From NCBI GenBank assembly GCA_006937955.1, contig SSNP01000007.1, positions 464,929 through 528,928 on the forward strand: DNA of 64,000 bases, read 5' to 3'. Source of the stretch: Pachypanchax playfairii. Lineage: Eukaryota > Chordata > Actinopteri > Cyprinodontiformes > Aplocheilidae. This document shows positions 59,305 to 64,000 of this stretch, in pieces; within the stretch, counting starts at the first letter, position 1, and each line of letters begins with the position of its first letter. A program made the position numbers and the translations under genes. The notes beneath the pieces are model-generated. The model was not told the origin of the DNA and searched no databases. It was given only the letters and a program-made list of their open reading frames with translations.

Positions 59305-59505
59305 CGGTCCTATTCCAAAAAAGTTGGGACACTGTGAGAAACGTAAACGTGAAATGCCTAATGTTTATAACTGGACTGCAGGCAGGTCAGTTCAGCACAC
59401 AGACTCTTTCCACTTCACCTCAGACTGTTTTAAATGATCTTTGGTCCCGAGGAGACTCTGGTGTTTCTGGATGCTGTTTACATCTGGCTTCTTCTAGATG
59501 ATCCA
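59305..59505. repeat. Diverged dispersed repeat next to exon 6
   Basis: Starts TATTCCAAAAAAGTTGGGAC, then AGGTCAGTTCAGCACACAGA and related blocks that I recall from a frequent fish interspersed repeat. It ends about 45 bases before the exon 6 acceptor, so it may overlap the branch-point neighbourhood. Confidence 0.55.
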
Positions 59506-59549
59506 TCTTTAAACACCCTGAGTTTTTGTGTATATTATCATTTCTGCAG

Positions 59550-59686
59550 GTATTTTGCACTAAGCTCACAGAGGCTGGAATCCCTCAGGACGTCATTACA
59601 GGGATCTTCTCCAACATCTCTTCAATCTACATCTTCCACGATAAGTTCCTGCTCCCTGAGCTCAAGATACGGATTACTGGAGAATG
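59550..59686 (+). CDS. fgd3: FGD3 exon 6, DH domain
   Basis: The acceptor CATTTCTGCAG ends at 59549; the donor is TG|GTGAGG (phase 2). It encodes about residues 366-411: [36 protein letters not shown] and LKIRITGEW. The FCT.LT.AGIP and LPELK.RIT segments are diagnostic for FGD3 against FGD1 (FCARLLEEA) and FGD4. Reading through the donor would add TGA-less codons, so the split Trp codon completed by exon 7 (TG|G) confirms the junction. Confidence 0.96.
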
Positions 59687-60328
59687 GTGAGGAGAAAACA
59701 CTTAGTGGTTGAGTGGGTTGAGACATTTTACCTTACATATGACAGATTCGTTGATTTATTCCAACTGTTATATTCAGGACAGGTAGTTGGAAGCAGGGAG
59801 TTACTATTCTCAGGCTTGTCTTGTTTTTTCACTCTGCTGGTTATGTTTGTGTGTGTCAAGGATGCAGATTGTCTTTTTTTTCCTCACAGAAGACAGGAAA
59901 TAAATCTTCAATGTGTGTGTTATTGTGACAACATCAAATACACTGAGTAAATAATTAGTCCTGTAGAGGCGTGTTGAGGGAAATCACCCGTCAAATCACA
60001 GTTTCCTTCACAAAAAGTTGTTTAGAATAGTGTTGGTTCAGACTGAAAGTCTAAAACGATGACATTAACATTTGAGTCTCACCTTTTAACAAACTAAGTT
60101 AGCTTTGGGGATTTTGGCAAACAGTTGACTGATTTAACAGGCTGATCTTTACCAAACTAAAAAAAATGCATTAAATGTGTATTTAGGAAAACGTTTTAAT
60201 GCTCTTTGAATAAAATGACAACAATATGTTTGAATGATTAGTCTTATAGTTCATAGATAGATATTTATTTGTTATAGAGTTATGTTTTGTGATCAGTTGA
60301 GTCTTGTTTTTTTATATTTATATTGTAG
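59687..60328 (+). other. fgd3: FGD3 intron 6
   Basis: AT-rich, no repeats or exons recognised. It ends TTTATATTTATATTGTAG. Confidence 0.85.
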
Positions 60329-60485
60329 GGACTCGAACCCTCGCATCGGAGACATCCTCCAGAAACTGGCGCCCTTCATGAAGATGTATGGAGAATATGT
60401 GAAGAACTTCGATCGAGCCATGGACCTCGTCAACACGTGGACACAGAGATCTTCACAGTTCAAAAGTGTCGTCCAGAACATCCAG
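60329..60485 (+). CDS. fgd3: FGD3 exon 7, DH domain core
   Basis: 157 bases: one base completing Trp411, then 52 codons to CAG|GTGTGT (phase 0). It encodes [48 protein letters not shown] and QNIQ, the central helices of the DH domain. The block is highly conserved across FGD proteins. TWTQRS and the NPR lead-in favour FGD3. Confidence 0.97.
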
Positions 60486-61162
60486 GTGTGTATCTGTGTT
60501 TCGGAACTGAATGTAAAAATCTCTCCGTCTCCAAACTAAATATATGGTTACGTTTTGTTTTCTTTTATAAACAAATATACAGTTTCAGGCTAAAGTGGAC
60601 CAATATGCTGTTTGATCAATAAATTAACCCTTTAATGTTCTGAATCAAACGATATTTTAGCCTCTATATTGAAGCAGGAACTGAAATCAACTGAAAAAAA
60701 AATGAATAAAATAAAACACTAATCTAAAAGATATGCATATGTTTAAATACATATTATTACACAACATATTATTACCTTGTTATCATGTCACTTGCAGAAT
60801 ACCTTGAACTTTTACACACTTGTACATTTGTCGTGCTTTGACGTGTCTCGCTGCTATTCACATATTTTGTTGTTTCTAGTCGGGTTTGTTTATTGTTTGT
60901 TTATTATGAACCCCAGGATCTTTAGCTAGAATTCCATATCAAGTCATGTGAATGTGCATATGATATATAAAGAATCTTGAGTTATTATTTTAAATTATAT
61001 TCCAACCCTTATAGCACCAAACAGAATTTTAAAAATCTAAATTAAAAACTTTTTTCATTGTGTTTTTCTTGTCGTGAACTTTAAAAACTTTAAGTCGATT
61101 TTGATGATGAATGGGTTAAAATCCTAATTAATTTGTTTAAAATCTAAACTTTAACCTAACAG
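60486..61162 (+). other. fgd3: FGD3 intron 7
   Basis: AT-rich and without recognised repeats or exons. It ends with the acceptor TTAACCTAACAG. Confidence 0.85.
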
Positions 61163-61301
61163 AAGCAGGACGTGTGTGGGAACCTGACATTGCAGCACCA
61201 CATGCTGGAGCCTGTTCAGAGGATTCCTCGCTACGAGCTGTTGCTGAAAGACTACCTGAAGAAGTTACCTGATGATGCTCTCGACCGCAAAGATGCAGAA
61301 A
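61163..61301 (+). CDS. fgd3: FGD3 exon 8, DH conserved region 3
   Basis: 139 bases from acceptor CTAACAG to donor A|GTAAGA (phase 1), about residues 464-510. [20 protein letters not shown] and [16 protein letters not shown] are the conserved helix alpha-5/CR3 of Dbl exchange factors; the QR.PRY.LLL.D motif lines the GTPase binding surface. LDRKDAE at the end matches FGD3 (DRKDAE, recalled). Confidence 0.97.
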
Positions 61302-61374
61302 GTAAGACCGGAGTTAATTAGTACGTTTTTAAAACTGGCACAGTGTTTGTCCAGATTCAAAATGCGCCGCCAAA

Positions 61375-62146
61375 TTAAAGGGACTTAAGGCAGCTTTACA
61401 AAATCTGACTCAGTGCTGCCGCGACAGGCGCTGTAGCTAACTGCAGCCACCAGCCAAGCCGGCACGGGAGCGCGCACAGACACTTTACAGACTGTTCGTC
61501 TTCACAGCACTGCACCGGGGAGGCTAACATACTTCACGTCAGGTCTCTCCACTCTGTTATTTGATTTGATCTCATCATTTTCATACTGTATGCTCTAAAC
61601 ACGACCTATAATGTTTTCTCACCTGGTCACAAGGAAATGAGCCATGTCAGCATCCGTTTTCACTCCCAAATGCAGCTGAAGTTTCCTCCATGAACCGAAC
61701 GCATATCCAATATTTATGCGGGTGCCTGCCCGGCTTCGGTCATTTTTTTTTTAGACTCACGAGATGCCGCTGATAGTCTTTTTTTTCTTCGTGGTGCCAC
61801 TTTTTTGGGGGGTGAGAGTGGATGCAGGTCGTTTGCTGGCTGCAGAAACATCCATAAGTATACCTTCAGTGTTTGAATCCAAGTCCACGGTGGCCATGTA
61901 CTTCCTGTTCAAGAGCTGTCGGCAACGCGCATGCAGCGTCAATTTACGTCACATCCCTACAACTGCGCGGGAAATTCGGACGTCGAACTGCAGCGCATTA
62001 TGTGGCACACAGCGTTTCCAAGGCAACAGACATATATGCGGATGGCCTCGTTATTTTGGGTTTTTAATGCTTCATGACCCATTAGCATTGAATAAACTGG
62101 AAATGCATGTGTAGTTTTTCACAAATCTTGCCTTAAGTCCCTTTAA
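61375..62146 (-). mobile_element. TTAA-bounded non-autonomous DNA transposon (772 bp) with first-exon-like ORF
   Basis: The left end TTAAAGGGACTTAAGGCA and the reverse complement of the right end are identical over 18 bases. TTAA lies at both extremities (61375-61378, 62143-62146). The interior is CpG-richer than the host intron. The minus strand contains an ATG-to-donor ORF (61761-61897). Same TTAAAG terminus as three other elements here, so Kolobok-like by the same argument. Confidence 0.88.
61761..61897 (-). pseudogene. First-exon-like ORF inside the 61.4-kb element
   Basis: Minus-strand ATG at 61897 (MATVDLDSNTEG) runs 45 codons plus two bases to a donor TC|GTGAGT at 61760. It includes KRPAST and a basic KKKKT run that looks like a nuclear localisation signal. 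The protein is not recognised. It is probably the 5' exon of the lost autonomous element's gene. It is antisense to FGD3. Confidence 0.4.
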
Positions 62147-63319
62147 AACATTGTCCTAAAAAAAAGCTGATATTAACTAATTCATTTAAAAAACTGTATA
62201 ATGTTTCCATCACATGCACATCTGTCACAAAATGCAAATCAAATATTTTGCATTTTCTCATTTGATTTGAATATTTTAAAATTTTCTGTATTACAAAAAA
62301 CTAGGCAGGGTTTTAAAAATGTTTTTAATGCAATGTAGAAGAGCTTCCACATCTTTAAATCCTCCTTGAATTTACATGCATGTCATTGTAAAACCAAAAC
62401 CAGGATCTTTCTCTGCTGCTTGGTCCATATCGGAGGTTTTTAACACAAACAAACTGTATGAGGCGCTTGTGCTCACACCAAAATAATCAAAGTGTGTCTT
62501 TTAATTAAATGGATGTAGTGAAACAGTAACTTATGTAGCAAAAAAAAAAACATAATGTTTACAGTTCCTCCTGATCTGATCTGAAAAATGTCTCACAGCA
62601 GAGAGACAGTTACAAAGAACTGATCCAGGTGGATCAACCTGAGTGAGAATTTGATAAAAACTTAATCTGAGATGATTTTTGTGGTGAACAAAGACAAACT
62701 TCTGCACACGACCAACACTAACATAAATCTGATTTGAAGGTCCAGTTGTCCAGACTGTTATTGAACGTGTCATAACTGATCATACGCTCATACAGTGTTG
62801 CAAGAACGGCTGCAAACAGGAATATTACTACTAGTAAAAGCTCAAATGAGGAGCTGAGTAGAGATAATTTACACATTCTCACCTGGTCTGATGTTCTCTG
62901 ACAGCTCTGTGTTTATTTAAACTCGCCTCACCGTGTTGTTTGGAGACTGGAAGAGATTCACTCCTCCTGAAAAGCCATTTATTCCCATAGCTTTCGCCTC
63001 ACTCCCCGGCCTGCACGTCTCTTCTGTTTATGTTCAGTTATGATTAATGCAGCCAACACAGGTGCTCACAGGCTTTTGTGTTAGACTCCCTGTTGGCTGG
63101 AAGCCAATCTAATACACACAGAGGGATGAGGGTTTAGCATTTGACCTTGTTGAATCGGTGCAGTGTAATTATTGGAAAACTCCTGACATCTAGTAACAAA
63201 CAGTAAATACACCTGTGTCTCTGAGTAAAGAGGAGTTCACTTCCCTGTTGTTTCAATTTCCAATAATCTTGAAGTTGTCATTGTTTAGTTAACTCTGGAT
63301 TTGTTTATGTGAACCACAG

Positions 63320-63378
63320 AGGCACTGGAGCTGATCTCTACTGCTGCCAACCACTCAAACGCAGCCATCAGGAAAATG
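63320..63378 (+). CDS. fgd3: FGD3 exon 9, end of DH domain
   Basis: A 59-base exon (acceptor GAACCACAG, donor ATG|GTAAGA, phase 1 in, phase 0 out). It completes Lys510 and encodes ALELISTAANHSNAAIRKM, the last DH helix. This agrees with recalled human FGD3 (LELISTAANHSNAAIRK) at nearly every position. It is too short to show as a long open frame and was found by following splice phase. Confidence 0.95.
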
Positions 63379-63788
63379 GTAAGACTTTCTCGCTTCTGTA
63401 TTTCTGTNCTTTCAGCTCCCCAGCCCAGTCTGATTGAGTCTCAGAAGAACCAGTGATGTGTTTCCCAATCACAAACTTGCTGATGTTTGTCAGCAACGTT
63501 GCGTTTTCACAGACAGGAAGTGGCTGTTTCCTGCCTCAAGTGGCATGACGCAGAAGCCCGTCTTCTTTAACACCGATCCTCCGATACCTGCACGTCAAAC
63601 CTTCTAAAAACAACGTAATCAGACAACCATGTCAGCAAATCTGTAAACAAATGAAGTTGCTATAAATAAACCAGAATTTGAGTAGAATAAAGTACAACAG
63701 GAGAGAAGGAACAAGAGCTCCACTTTCTCTTTATTGTAGCATGTTTTCTGTCTTTTCTCTTCATCTTTTGTTTCCTTGGGGTTTTCAG
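63379..63788 (+). other. fgd3: FGD3 intron 9
   Basis: No repeats recognised. It contains one ambiguous base (n) at 63408. It ends with the acceptor CCTTGGGGTTTTCAG. Confidence 0.9.
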
Positions 63789-63935
63789 GAGAAGATGCAC
63801 AAGCTGTTGGAGGTTTACGAGCGACTCGGAGGAGAGGAGGACATTGTTAACCCTGCAAACGAGCTTATCAAAGAAGGGCATATCAAGAAAATGTCAGCCA
63901 AAAACGGAACAGCACAAGACCGATACCTCTACTTG
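63789..63935 (+). CDS. fgd3: FGD3 exon 10, DH-PH1 linker and start of first PH domain
   Basis: 147 bases, phase 0 at both ends (TTTTCAG|GAG ... TTG|GTAGGA), about residues 530-578. [20 protein letters not shown] and [16 protein letters not shown] carry the DH-to-PH hinge; [20 protein letters not shown] is the first beta-strand pair of PH1. From memory FGD3 has [23 protein letters not shown]1 [20 protein letters not shown]. The gene continues beyond the window, where the rest of PH1, FYVE and PH2 are expected. Confidence 0.96.
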
Positions 63936-64000
63936 GTAGGAGGGCTGTAAGATGAGAGAAATAAATGTCTTTATGTCTGCATTATTTAACATCTGATTTA
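63936..64000 (+). other. fgd3: FGD3 intron 10, start
   Basis: First 65 bases of the next intron; nothing else visible. Confidence 0.9.

Larger units (their letters stand above)
57234..59549 (+). other. fgd3: FGD3 intron 5
   Basis: Holds a LINE 3'-end-like fragment (58795-59085) and a dispersed repeat (59305-59505) reaching within about 45 bases of the exon 6 acceptor. The rest is AT-rich with no coding signal. Confidence 0.8.
61302..63319 (+). other. fgd3: FGD3 intron 8
   Basis: Contains a TTAA-bounded transposon (61375-62146) starting 74 bases into the intron. The remaining 1.1 kb is AT-rich without other recognised features. Confidence 0.85.

Noticed and set aside
61764..62114. 116-codon plus-strand open frame in FGD3 intron 8
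   Set aside because: Lies inside the TTAA-bounded transposon, and its opposite strand holds the more credible ATG-to-donor ORF. No motif was recognised.
57144..63935. FGD1 or FGD4 identity for the GEF gene
   Set aside because: FGD1-like motifs occur in the N-terminus, but [32 protein letters not shown] and [10 protein letters not shown] in the DH/PH region fit recalled FGD3 better than FGD1 or FGD4.

Overview
The window is vertebrate nuclear DNA, almost certainly from a teleost fish. Small exons are separated by long introns with GT/AG junctions. The DNA is full of CA, ATTAT, TCCA and AAAAT microsatellites and of fish-type dispersed repeats. The two recognisable genes read in the same direction: the 3' end of a Bicaudal-D adaptor gene (BICD2 type, left edge to about 9.3 kb) and the 5' half of a Cdc42 GEF gene of the FGD family (FGD3 type, about 13.4 kb to beyond the right edge). 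From memory, BICD2 and FGD3 are also close neighbours on human 9q22.31, so the linkage supports both paralogue assignments. They do not share a pathway directly: BICD2 is a dynein/Rab6 cargo adaptor, FGD3 a Rho-family exchange factor.

Layout. 1-3018: an 18-bp G-rich satellite in the last BICD2 intron. 3950-4298: last BICD2 coding exon. 4299 to about 9.3 kb: probable 3'UTR, with a candidate alternative last exon at 5718. 9.3-13.4 kb: intergenic, with one old TTAA-type repeat. 13.4-13.75 kb: candidate FGD3 promoter and first exon (seven codons plus one base, in phase with the next exon). 13.75-50.8 kb: a 37-kb FGD3 intron holding most of the repeats and both assembly gaps. 50.8-63.9 kb: FGD3 exons 2-10, encoding a proline-rich N-terminus, a DSGIDS degron, the DH (RhoGEF) domain and the start of the first PH domain. 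The rest of PH1, FYVE and PH2 lies outside. Stitched together, the exons stay in one frame for 578 codons.

The most unusual content is the set of DNA-transposon remnants in the FGD3 introns. Several are bounded by TTAA and start TTAAAG. One (42293-43428) still carries a nearly intact THAP zinc-finger exon on the minus strand, with a splice donor and a single in-frame stop, facing a second short ORF on the plus strand. Two other elements (36564-37031 and 61375-62146) also carry short ATG-to-splice-donor 'first exons'. The one at 36774-36828 is on the FGD3 strand and its donor is in phase with FGD3 exon 2. No prokaryotic, viral or CRISPR features were seen. Family names and synteny come from memory; no searches were run.
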